Shown one piece after another: positions 8,875 to 17,149 of a stretch of 64,000 nt of DNA (its first letter is position 1; the number at the start of each line of letters is the position of its first letter). The DNA is from Caldithrix sp964598255 (GTDB lineage Bacteria; Calditrichota; Calditrichia; Calditrichales; Calditrichaceae): contig CAZRBA010000071.1 of NCBI GenBank assembly GCA_964598255.1, positions 1 to 64,000 of the forward strand, written 5' to 3'. Under the pieces are notes generated by a model. The model saw only the letters and a program-made list of their open reading frames with translations, searched no databases and had not been told where the DNA came from. The position numbers were made by a program, and so were the translations under genes.

Positions 8875-9891
8875 ATGCAAAATAAACCGGGCTTTAATGA
8901 AGAGGAGCTTGCCATCCTGAACAAAATACATCTTGATGTTCAGGAATATCAGGATTTATATGATAAAGGGTTAGAGCTAATTGAAAAAGAACCGGAAAGC
9001 AAGCAACTTTTAACTTCGATTTTAGACGACTACCTTAAACGGCTTGACGCATTACCTCCTACCGATATTTCCTTACAAAAATTGGAAAGCTACGACGAAG
9101 AAATTCAAGAAAAGATAAAATCGCTTATTCTGTTTGGAACACAGGCCGTTTTAATTCGACAGAACTCTTTAATGCAAAAACAACTTTCCGAAACCAATCA
9201 AAAATATCGGGATTTGCTTAGTGTAGTTACGCATGAATTCAAAAACTCCTTAACGTCCATTTACGGATATAATCGAATCATAAAAAAACGCATCGAACAA
9301 AATCGTACCGAAGGTCTACTACCTTTGGCCGAAAATATCGATCGTTTAACCAAAAATTTATTTGCCATGGTCGATACTTTACTTAATATGTTTTTAATTG
9401 AAAACGGTAAGTTAAATATCGATCGTCAGCTTTTTGATTTTGTGCAGGATGTTATTCAACCCATTATTGAAGAAGTAAAAATACAATTGGAACACCGAAA
9501 ACAAAGCGTTAAAATAAACGCACCAAATGAAAAGAATATTTTCTTTGGTGATTTGCACCTTATGCAAGTTGTTTGCCGTAATTTATTTTTAAATGCCATC
9601 CAGTACGGAAAGGAGGGAAGTGATATTGAAATTAATATTATTAATAAAGATAAAGAGATGGAAATCCATTTTCTGAATTACGGCAATGAAGTTCCCGAAG
9701 AGCAATTACCAAAAATATTCAACAAATTTTCCCGCTTTCATAAACGGAAAGGTCACAGCAATGTGGGGCTGGGATTGTACACGGTAAAGAGTATTATCGA
9801 AATGCACGGCGGAAGTATTCGGGTTGAGGCCAAAACCAACGAATGGATTAAATTTATCATTTCCTTACCTAATTATTATCAAACCGCCTGA
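8875..9891 (+). CDS. Soluble sensor histidine kinase
   Basis: 338 residues, no signal peptide or membrane helix. Residues 1-~100 are a helical input region of unknown kind. The DHp domain has 'THEFKNSLTSIYGYN' with phospho-acceptor His120. The ATPase domain has an N-box (NLFLNAIQYG), and a G2 box (NVGLGLYTVKSIIEMHGG). The expected G1 Asp (DxGxG) is Asn in 'NYGNEVP', which may weaken adenine binding. ATG is preceded by 'AGGGGCTGCC'. The next gene starts seven bases after its stop and encodes a second, RsbW-like ATPase domain; the two are likely one transcript. No response regulator is adjacent. Confidence 0.85.
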   Translation: MQNKPGFNEEELAILNKIHLDVQEYQDLYDKGLELIEKEPESKQLLTSILDDYLKRLDALPPTDISLQKLESYDEEIQEKIKSLILFGTQAVLIRQNSLMQKQLSETNQKYRDLLSVVTHEFKNSLTSIYGYNRIIKKRIEQNRTEGLLPLAENIDRLTKNLFAMVDTLLNMFLIENGKLNIDRQLFDFVQDVIQPIIEEVKIQLEHRKQSVKINAPNEKNIFFGDLHLMQVVCRNLFLNAIQYGKEGSDIEINIINKDKEMEIHFLNYGNEVPEEQLPKIFNKFSRFHKRKGHSNVGLGLYTVKSIIEMHGGSIRVEAKTNEWIKFIISLPNYYQTA

Positions 9892-9898
9892 GGTTTTA

Positions 9899-10486
9899 AT
9901 GAGCGATATTGTACGATTTCATGTTCCTTGCAAACTGGAATACACACGCATGGTAGAAGATTTTGCCGAATTGATCGCTTCATACCTTCACGTTCCTCAA
10001 GTACACAAAAATCAATTGGCGCAAAATTTACGCGCGGTAATGAACGAAGTATTTATGAATATTGTAAAGCACTCCAATACGGCCGCTATTGATGAAATGG
10101 TCCGTTTTCAGTTTGAAATGGGTATGAAATTTATCATCATTTCCATATTCGATCACGGTCCGGGTTTTCAGGCGGAATCGTATTATCCGCCTTATCCGCA
10201 ATATTTGTTTGGTAGAAAATTTTTACTCAATAAAGTGCTGGACGGCTGGGTTTATTACACCATTCTCGATCCCTTTACAGTTTCGTTTACTTTTGAGCAG
10301 GGGGAATTTCGGGATAAAGCGGATATTTTGGATACCGGTGTTTTGCAGGATCATGGTTTGGGATTATCCATCATCACCAAACTGATGGATTATGTGACTT
10401 ACACTTACATTGGTGAGGGAAAGTTTGACTGGAAAATTGTTAAAAATTTGGCCCCTCAAGAAAGGAAGAACAACAACTCGTTTTAA
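9899..10486 (+). CDS. RsbW-like anti-sigma/serine kinase ATPase domain protein
   Basis: 195 residues from ATG 9899, which has TGAGG upstream. A HATPase_c_2 domain: N-box 'NEVFMNIVKHS', G1 box 'DHGPGF', G2 box 'GLGLSIITKLMD'. This is the GHKL fold of RsbW/SpoIIAB partner-switch kinases that phosphorylate a STAS anti-sigma-factor antagonist. No STAS or PP2C gene lies beside it, so its partner is elsewhere or it acts with the kinase just upstream. An insertion of ~40 residues with 'YPPYPQYLFGRKFLLNK' between G1 and G2 is longer than in classical RsbW (~160 residues) and would sit near the ATP lid. Confidence 0.8.
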   Translation: MSDIVRFHVPCKLEYTRMVEDFAELIASYLHVPQVHKNQLAQNLRAVMNEVFMNIVKHSNTAAIDEMVRFQFEMGMKFIIISIFDHGPGFQAESYYPPYPQYLFGRKFLLNKVLDGWVYYTILDPFTVSFTFEQGEFRDKADILDTGVLQDHGLGLSIITKLMDYVTYTYIGEGKFDWKIVKNLAPQERKNNNSF

Positions 10487-10640
10487 TCGGTTCATCGATT
10501 TTAATTTGATACAACCCTACAAAAAAATTATTTTTTAAGTGATTCTTTGGATTAAAATAATTATATTAGTGATTGATATTCCGTCCGTTCCCAAAACCGA
10601 TTAAACGGGATATGGATTGGTGCCAAAACGGAGCCGTATT

Positions 10641-10669
10641 GTTTGGCAGACAATCGATATTTGCCAAAC
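10641..10669. promoter_or_regulatory. Inverted repeat upstream of acyl-CoA dehydrogenase
   Basis: GTTTGGCA and TGCCAAAC form a perfect 8-bp inverted repeat with a 13-base spacer, 56 bases before the start codon. A further TGCCAAAAC at 10621-10629 offers an alternative left partner. This could be an operator for a TetR/GntR-type regulator or an mRNA hairpin. No sigma factor box is evident. Confidence 0.35.
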
Positions 10670-10724
10670 GCAAAAAGCGATAAATTAACAAAACATATTA
10701 ACGCCTGAATGAAAAGGGGGAGTT

Positions 10725-11882
10725 ATGAACCAGGAATCTGTTCAAGCGCTGACAACCTTATCCGAAGATGAGCAAATGTTTTACGATTCGGTACGTTCGT
10801 TTGCCGAAGATCAAATTAAACCCTATTCCCGCGAAATGGATGAAGCCGCTAAAATGAAACCGGAAATTATTAAAGATTTTTTTGAAATGGGTTTAATGGG
10901 CATTGAAGTGCCGGAGAGTTATGGCGGAGCGGAGACCAATTTTTTCATGGCTATTTTGGCTATTGAAGCCCTGAGCTATGTGGATCCTTCGGCGGCGATT
11001 GTGGTGGATGTGCAAAATACGCTGGTTAACAATGCCTTTTTACGCTGGGGCAGTGAAGCGCTTAAAAAGAAATATTTACCGCAACTCACCTCGGAAAAAG
11101 TGGCTTCGTATGCACTGTCGGAGGCCGGTTCGGGCAGCGATGCCTTTGCTTTGCGTTGCCGTGCCACGGACAAGGGCGATTATTGGGAATTGAACGGTCA
11201 GAAGTTGTGGATTACCAACGGCGGTGAAGCAGAAATTTTTATCGTTTTTGCCAATGTCAATCCGGAATTGGGTTACAAGGGCATCACCGCATTTGTCGTG
11301 GAAAAAGGTTTCGAAGGCTTTACGGTGGGTAAAAAGGAAGACAAATTGGGAATACGCGCCTCGTCCACTTGCGAGCTAATTTTAGATGGCTGCAAAGTGC
11401 CCAAAGAAAATGTCCTTGGCGAAATTGGCAAAGGCTACAAAGTGGCTATCGAAACGTTAAACGAAGGCCGTATAGGTATTGGTGCCCAAATGGTGGGACT
11501 TTCGCAAGGCGCATTGGATGCTACGATTAAATACGTTAATGAGCGCGAGCAATTCGGTAAACCTATTGCCAAATTTCAAGGAGTACAATTCCAATTGGCA
11601 GAGGTAGCCACAGAGTTGGAAGCAGCTCGTTTACTGGTGTACAATGCGGCTCGTATGAAAATGGCCGGGCAAAAGTTTATTAAAGAAGCAGCCATGGCTA
11701 AATATTTTTCGTCTCAGGTAGCACAAAAAATAACCTCGCTGGCTATCGATTTATTTGGCGGATACGGTTTTACCAAGGAATATCCGGTGGAAAAATATTT
11801 TCGTGATGCTAAAATCGGTACCATTTATGAAGGAACATCCAATATGCAATTGGCGACCATTGCTAAACAAATTCTTGCCTGA
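10725..11882 (+). CDS. Acyl-CoA dehydrogenase (short/branched-chain type)
   Basis: 385 residues, the usual length. Oxidises acyl-CoA to trans-2-enoyl-CoA using FAD, electrons passing to electron-transfer flavoprotein. N-terminal helical domain (to ~125), beta domain with 'YALSEAGSGSDA' and 'WITNGG' FAD/substrate segments, C-terminal helical domain with 'REQFGKPIAKFQ' and 'YGFTKEYPVEKYFRDAKI'. The catalytic base is Glu369 in 'YEGTSNMQ', the position used by short-chain (butyryl) enzymes, so short or branched substrates are likely. GGGGGAG precedes ATG by about six bases. It stands alone between two gaps and ends in a strong terminator. Confidence 0.95.
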   Translation: MNQESVQALTTLSEDEQMFYDSVRSFAEDQIKPYSREMDEAAKMKPEIIKDFFEMGLMGIEVPESYGGAETNFFMAILAIEALSYVDPSAAIVVDVQNTLVNNAFLRWGSEALKKKYLPQLTSEKVASYALSEAGSGSDAFALRCRATDKGDYWELNGQKLWITNGGEAEIFIVFANVNPELGYKGITAFVVEKGFEGFTVGKKEDKLGIRASSTCELILDGCKVPKENVLGEIGKGYKVAIETLNEGRIGIGAQMVGLSQGALDATIKYVNEREQFGKPIAKFQGVQFQLAEVATELEAARLLVYNAARMKMAGQKFIKEAAMAKYFSSQVAQKITSLAIDLFGGYGFTKEYPVEKYFRDAKIGTIYEGTSNMQLATIAKQILA

Positions 11883-11897
11883 TTTCAACATATTCAG

Positions 11898-11931
11898 CGC
11901 GGAAATGAGCATTTCATTTCCGCGTTTTATT
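11898..11931 (+). terminator. Rho-independent terminator
   Basis: Eleven-base perfect stem (CGCGGAAATGA / TCATTTCCGCG), five-base loop and TTTTATTCTTTT tail, 15 bases after the acyl-CoA dehydrogenase stop. Confidence 0.9.
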
Positions 11932-12328
11932 CTTTTGCGAATCACATGAGAACGTAAGGCCGCATAGGTAAAAAGCCGCTGTAAAATTGACATTTATTTT
12001 TCTTGGTTATACATCCGAGAAAATCTGCCGTTTTTTGTAAAAATTAGCGCACGTCATTAATATAATATTTTTCTTTTTTAATAATAATTCTTATTTTGCC
12101 GATCGAAAGCAAACCGATAAGGAAATAGGACAAGGGAATTTGGCGTTTTTTTTTGTATGTTAAAGCCCAAAACCACCTTTTGTTTAAATGCCGGTGCGGA
12201 TTTGCGTGTTAAAAATTGGATTTTAGTATTTAAATTTGTTAGTTTTTTTAACTCTTCAAGGAAGAAAAGAACAAATAAAACCGAAAATGAGAAGACAACC
12301 AATATTTTAATTTACAGGTTTAAAATTT
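11932..12328. other. A/T-rich non-coding gap
   Basis: About 400 bases, strongly A/T-rich, between the terminator and birA. Short open frames are low-complexity and lack ribosome-binding sites. No tRNA, riboswitch or clear promoter seen; the birA promoter must lie in its right half. Confidence 0.6.
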
Positions 12329-13147
12329 ATGTTAGATTGTGATAAAGTAAGGATAAATTTACAAACATCCATATTTGGTCGCACGTTGTATTGTTTTCAA
12401 GTAATCGATTCTACCAATGCGTATTTACTTAGTTTGGCCCGTGATGGGGCAGCCGAAGGAACGGTGGTCCAAGCAGATTACCAAACCAGCGGTCGCGGTC
12501 GCAAAGAACGCAAATGGTTTGCAGCTCCAGGAAAAAATTTACTTTTTAGCATATTGCTCAAGCCGGAGTTAGAGATCGATTATTCCAAGAAAATCGTTTT
12601 GGCCGCTGCTATTATTTTGGCCGAAACAATTAAACAATATCTTGAAATCCATAATTTGCCCTCCGTAAAAATTTCATTTAAATGGCCTAATGATTTAATG
12701 GTAAACGGGCGAAAACTAAGTGGAATTCTTGCGGAATCCATACTTCGGGATAAAAAAATTGTAGCCATGGTATTGGGCATCGGAATCAATTTGAATGAAG
12801 CGATTGATGAAATGGATTCTTCGATTCAACAAACCGCAACCTCGCTATTTCAATTAACCGGACAACAAATTAATCGGGAAGAGTTCCTGACAATTTTTCT
12901 TCGTCAGTTCGAAAAGGATTACGAACGTTTTGAACGCAATTTTTACAATCAGGTAGTGGAAGAATGGAAAGCTCATTGCGATCAGATTGGCCAAAAGGTT
13001 TTAATTAGTACACCATTTGGCGAAGAAGAAGGTGTGGTGAAAGATATTAACGAATCGGGTTATCTGATTTACGAGGATCAAAAAGGGGTGCGCAAAGCAT
13101 TAATAGCCGGTGAAATTAAGAAGGGCAGAAATGCTGTTAACTTTTGA
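12329..13147 (+). CDS. birA: Biotin--[acetyl-CoA carboxylase] ligase
   Basis: 272 residues. Forms biotinyl-AMP and moves biotin to the lysine of biotin carboxyl carrier proteins. Residues ~15-200 are the class II synthetase-like BPL catalytic domain: 'VIDSTNAYLL', 'QTSGRGRKERKW' (the GRGR adenylate loop), 'WPNDLMV' and 'KLSGILAES'. A short C-terminal beta domain (~225-268, 'GQKVLIS..GVVKDINESG') follows. The N-terminal winged-helix of the bifunctional E. coli BirA is absent, so it is a pure ligase with no direct repressor role. Its last 17 bases overlap coaX, the pairing found in many bacteria. Confidence 0.95.
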   Translation: MLDCDKVRINLQTSIFGRTLYCFQVIDSTNAYLLSLARDGAAEGTVVQADYQTSGRGRKERKWFAAPGKNLLFSILLKPELEIDYSKKIVLAAAIILAETIKQYLEIHNLPSVKISFKWPNDLMVNGRKLSGILAESILRDKKIVAMVLGIGINLNEAIDEMDSSIQQTATSLFQLTGQQINREEFLTIFLRQFEKDYERFERNFYNQVVEEWKAHCDQIGQKVLISTPFGEEEGVVKDINESGYLIYEDQKGVRKALIAGEIKKGRNAVNF

Positions 13148-13910
13148 TATTGGCAATACGCATACGGTTGTTGGCTGCTTTTCCGGTCGAACGTTAATTA
13201 ACCATTGGCGCATTACATCCGAACGGGTGCGTACCGAAGACGAGTTAGGTGTTCTGCTCGAGTATTTTTTTTCCATGGAACGGTTAACATTCAAAGAAGT
13301 GCGCGGTATTTGTATTTCTTCGGTTGTGCCCGACTTGACGGAAATTTATCAATATTTAAGCCGTCGCTATTTTAAGAAAGAACCTTTGGTTGTAGATGCC
13401 ACGCTTGATTTGGGCATGGAAATAAAGTACAAAAATCCGGCCTCAGTGGGGGCCGACCGGCTGTGCAATGCAGTGGCAGGGGTGACAAAATACGGCGCTC
13501 CGTTATTGATTATCGATTTCGGTACGGCAACCACTATCGATTGCATTGATGCTAACGGCGATTATTTGGGCGGTGTGATTGCTCCGGGTATTATTACATC
13601 CATCGAATCGTTACATTTAAAAGCAGCCAAATTACCCAGAGTGGGGTTTAGTTTCCCTAAAAATTTTATTGGCCGAACAACAGAAGAAAGTATTCAAAGC
13701 GGTATTTTTTGGGGTACGGTTTTTTTAATAGAAGGTTTGGTGGATAAAATTAAAAAGGAGTTAGGTGCCAAGGCAAAAGTTGTGGCTACTGGCGGATTAG
13801 CAAATAAAATTATTGAACATACTCGTTGCATCCATACAATAGATCCTTATCTCAGTTTAGAAGGAATGGCAACGATATATGAGCGTAACAGGGGGAAGAA
13901 AAACAGTTAA
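13131..13910 (+). CDS. coaX: Type III pantothenate kinase
   Basis: 259 residues from the ATG at 13131, inside the end of birA; this start places the ASKHA phosphate-1 motif 'FDIGNT' at residues 5-10, as in characterised CoaX. Other motifs: 'GADRLCNAVAG', 'DFGTATTIDCID' and 'GGVIAPGI', all in order. Catalyses ATP-dependent phosphorylation of pantothenate, first step to coenzyme A; type III enzymes need a monovalent cation and are not feedback-inhibited by CoA. AAGGGC just upstream can serve as its ribosome-binding site; coupling to birA translation is likely. No terminator is evident after it. Confidence 0.96.
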   Translation: MLLTFDIGNTHTVVGCFSGRTLINHWRITSERVRTEDELGVLLEYFFSMERLTFKEVRGICISSVVPDLTEIYQYLSRRYFKKEPLVVDATLDLGMEIKYKNPASVGADRLCNAVAGVTKYGAPLLIIDFGTATTIDCIDANGDYLGGVIAPGIITSIESLHLKAAKLPRVGFSFPKNFIGRTTEESIQSGIFWGTVFLIEGLVDKIKKELGAKAKVVATGGLANKIIEHTRCIHTIDPYLSLEGMATIYERNRGKKNS

Positions 13911-14057
13911 GCAAACGAAAATATCGGCAAATCGTGTACATTAAAATTGGTTATGTATTTAATTAAAATCACCGATAATTGTGGTAGAGAAAAACTTGAC
14001 TCGTATTGGAGCTTTTAGGTGACGGATTCTGTACGAAAATATTAACAGGTAAGAGCA

Positions 14058-17000
14058 ATGAATGAACGCAAAAAAATATTAATCATCCATCGGAACAACG
14101 TTATTCAAGAGCGGCTGGCCCGTTATTTGCGTGATATCGGCTTTTCCGTAATTGTAGCCCCAAATATTCAAGAAGTATTGAATTTAACGCGTAGCATGAA
14201 GCCCGATCTTATTTTATGGGGTACTTCGCTTACGGCGCCTTCCAAAGAATTAATTCGTAAAATAAAATCCAGTAAGCAGGGAGCATTAATACCGATTATC
14301 GTTATGATTCCGGATATTGAGCTGTTTGAGCGTCTGGAAATAAAACAGTTGGGTATTGATGATACCATTGATCTTACGCCCAATTTTAGTGAACTTAAAA
14401 TTAAGATTTTGATTTTGCTGGAACAGCGTGATCGCATATTGACCTACGAACGGAAAATGTGGGATTTGCAAAAAATTGTCGAATTGCAGCACAATATTTT
14501 ACGCCAACATGATGTACTGCATCTCGGCGAGACGGTAAACGATTTTGTGCATTCCGTGGTGGAACCCGATTATTTGATCCATTTTATTTATGATATGAAA
14601 CGCAAAGAATATCTTTTTAGCAGCGTTCTTTCCAAAAACCGCATTCGCAATAAAATTAAAGATGAGATTTTGGATTTACCTTTTTGGCAGCAATACTTTT
14701 TGAGCCATCCCAAAATCGAGCCGGATTTACTGAGCGATAGCTATGTGTTAGAATTTTTACGCACCATTGGTTTGGATGCTCGAACCTATTACCAATTTCC
14801 GTTAAAGGTAAATTCCAAAGTTCGCGGATTGATTTTGCTGGGCTTTCGGCAAAACGACTATCAGTTTTCGCGGGATCGTTTTAATGAGCTGTTATTTGTC
14901 TTTAACACGTTGGAAAATAGGGTGGGGGAACTCATTCGGGAACCCTCGCAGGCCCCATCTCAGGAGCGCAGCGACGATTCAACGGAAATCCGTTATTTGT
15001 TCAAACGTTTGAATGAAGATAAAATTGCTAAACATCTTAACCAACAGTTGCTCGAATATTTAAAAGGTGATGTTAGCATTTATTTTAATTTTCATGAAGG
15101 ATTTCGTTTTTTGTATCCCCAATATTATTTCCAATCTAACGGTAACACGACCCTGTTTGAAAAAGAGAAACCACCGGTCCTTTTGCTTAAGGATTATCCG
15201 ACACTGGAAAAGTTTTTAGAATCGGATATCACCAGTATCATTCTGGATTTTGATCAGAATGAAGCTGCGGATGTGCAACAAATTTTGTCATTAACGGAAA
15301 AAGAATTTAAAGTCGGCGTAATTTTTAATATTCGTATCGGTACGGAAAAAAAGGGGCTGATGGTTGTCGCTTCACAAAATAAAAGCCATGTCTTTTCGCC
15401 CGACCGCATTATGGAGGCCGAGCAGCTTATTTCTAAAGCTACCGCTATTTTGGAAGAAAGCCGCGTGGTAAAACAGGCGCAAAAAACGCTAAAACAGTTA
15501 GATCGGATTTTCGAACTGGGTAAAGAGCTGACGCTTGAAAGCGATATTACCGAGTTGCTGGATAAAATCGCAACTGCGATTCGCCGTACATTGGGCTGGA
15601 ATATTGTCATTTTGGATCGGATTGATCCCTATACCGGAAGCATTAAAAATGTGTGTTATTACGGGTTAACCTCCGCAACTTACAAGCGTTTGCGATCCAA
15701 ATACAAAAAATCGCTATTTCATTCTTTGGTCGATTTTTCGTTTAAAATAAGCCATTCCTATTTTTTTGATAACGTGTTAAGCAAAGAACGTATTACTCCT
15801 GAAGATCAGTTGCAGTTTCAGCTTTCTTTGGGGCGCGAGTGGAATGACGACGATTGGCTTTTGGTACCCATTCGCAGCCGCGGACGTGATTTGGGATACA
15901 TTGCGGTAAATGATCCGGTAGATCGGGTGCGTCCTTCCGAGGAAAAGGTTCGCAGTTTGGAATATTTTGCCAATCAGGCCGCCGTTGTTCTGGAAAATGC
16001 CAAACTGTATCAAGATTTGAAAAATTCGGAAGAGAAATATCGTTTATTGGCCGAAACCATGACCATGGGGCTGGTGACGTGCGACTTTAAAGGAAATATA
16101 ATTTATGCTAATCAAAGTTTGGTTTCTCTGCTAAAATACAAAGAACGCGATAGCCTGTTGAATCATATTTTTTACGAGCTTTGTTCTTTAAAAACGCGTG
16201 GCGAGTTGGAAAATCATATTTTGAAGCTTTCGCAAAACGAAGTTTCCCATGAAGAATTAGAGAAGCTCTCCAGAGAAGGTCTGGAAATTGAGCTGATGAG
16301 TAACGATAACGAATACATTCCGTTCAAAATTTTTCTGACCCCGTATTATGAAAACGTAAAAAAGGCTGGATTCATCGGGGTCCTTTCCGATTTGCGTCCG
16401 CAACGCCGTTTGGAACAATTGAAGGCCGACTTTAATTCCATGATCGTTCATGATTTGCGCTCGCCTTTGAATATTATTCAGGGCTATATTGATATTGTAC
16501 GTAATCAGGTTGTGGGCAATGTGTCGGAAGAGCAGGCCGAACTGTTAACCATTGCTAAAGAAAATGTGGACAAGGTTCTTAAGCTGATTGATAATTTTAT
16601 GATTGCTTCTAAATTGGAAGCAGGTCGCTTTGAACTTAATATTGAGATTCATTCCATTAATGCTTTAATTGAAACGGTTTTTAAACATTACCAGGTTTTG
16701 GCCAAAAAGAAAAACATAACCATGGAACTTAATTTGGATGACAAAATTTCGTTTATGCAGTTTGATCGTATGCGTATTGAACAGGTTTTAAATAATTATT
16801 TAAGCAATGCGTTAAAATTTACGGAACCGGGTGGTAAAATTACAATTAGCAGTAAGTTGGTTAAGGAGAAAAATGAATTAACCGATGAAGAAATTATGGC
16901 TGTCCATGTGGCGGTTAAGGATACAGGAGTCGGTATTCCTAAAGAAGAACAGGTTAAAGTTTTTAGTAAATATGAACAAACCGAAGCGGGAAAAGACGCT

Positions 17001-17141
17001 TCCTTAAAAGGAACCGGTTTGGGATTGGCAATTAGCAAAGAAATTATTACCCTACACAAAGGCCGTGTGTGGCTGGAAAGCGAGCCGGGCAAAGGCAGCA
17101 CCTTTTATTTTAGCTTACCCATAATACCCATAAAAATTTAA
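14058..17141 (+). CDS. Multi-domain sensor histidine kinase with degenerate receiver
   Basis: 1027 residues, soluble. Residues 1-120 have the fold pattern of a response-regulator receiver but the phospho-acceptor Asp is missing ('PDLILWGTS') and the N-terminal acidic pair is HR/NN, so it is a pseudo-receiver. Then GAF-like domains (~150-290, ~330-460 and ~490-645), a PAS domain (~655-770, 'YRLLAETMTMGLVTCDFKGNIIYAN' region), a HisKA domain with 'IVHDLRSPLNII' (His798), and a complete HATPase domain (N-box 'NNYLSNALKF', G1 'DTGVGIP', G2 'GTGLGLAISKEI'). The middle is unusually divergent. mutS starts eight bases after its stop, so the two may be co-transcribed, a link not expected from function. 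Confidence 0.88.
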   Translation: MNERKKILIIHRNNVIQERLARYLRDIGFSVIVAPNIQEVLNLTRSMKPDLILWGTSLTAPSKELIRKIKSSKQGALIPIIVMIPDIELFERLEIKQLGIDDTIDLTPNFSELKIKILILLEQRDRILTYERKMWDLQKIVELQHNILRQHDVLHLGETVNDFVHSVVEPDYLIHFIYDMKRKEYLFSSVLSKNRIRNKIKDEILDLPFWQQYFLSHPKIEPDLLSDSYVLEFLRTIGLDARTYYQFPLKVNSKVRGLILLGFRQNDYQFSRDRFNELLFVFNTLENRVGELIREPSQAPSQERSDDSTEIRYLFKRLNEDKIAKHLNQQLLEYLKGDVSIYFNFHEGFRFLYPQYYFQSNGNTTLFEKEKPPVLLLKDYPTLEKFLESDITSIILDFDQNEAADVQQILSLTEKEFKVGVIFNIRIGTEKKGLMVVASQNKSHVFSPDRIMEAEQLISKATAILEESRVVKQAQKTLKQLDRIFELGKELTLESDITELLDKIATAIRRTLGWNIVILDRIDPYTGSIKNVCYYGLTSATYKRLRSKYKKSLFHSLVDFSFKISHSYFFDNVLSKERITPEDQLQFQLSLGREWNDDDWLLVPIRSRGRDLGYIAVNDPVDRVRPSEEKVRSLEYFANQAAVVLENAKLYQDLKNSEEKYRLLAETMTMGLVTCDFKGNIIYANQSLVSLLKYKERDSLLNHIFYELCSLKTRGELENHILKLSQNEVSHEELEKLSREGLEIELMSNDNEYIPFKIFLTPYYENVKKAGFIGVLSDLRPQRRLEQLKADFNSMIVHDLRSPLNIIQGYIDIVRNQVVGNVSEEQAELLTIAKENVDKVLKLIDNFMIASKLEAGRFELNIEIHSINALIETVFKHYQVLAKKKNITMELNLDDKISFMQFDRMRIEQVLNNYLSNALKFTEPGGKITISSKLVKEKNELTDEEIMAVHVAVKDTGVGIPKEEQVKVFSKYEQTEAGKDASLKGTGLGLAISKEIITLHKGRVWLESEPGKGSTFYFSLPIIPIKI

Positions 17142-17149
17142 TCATTACT

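Noticed and set aside
11932..12328. Small protein genes in the gap before birA
   Set aside because: Short low-complexity frames with many Lys/Phe and no ribosome-binding site.
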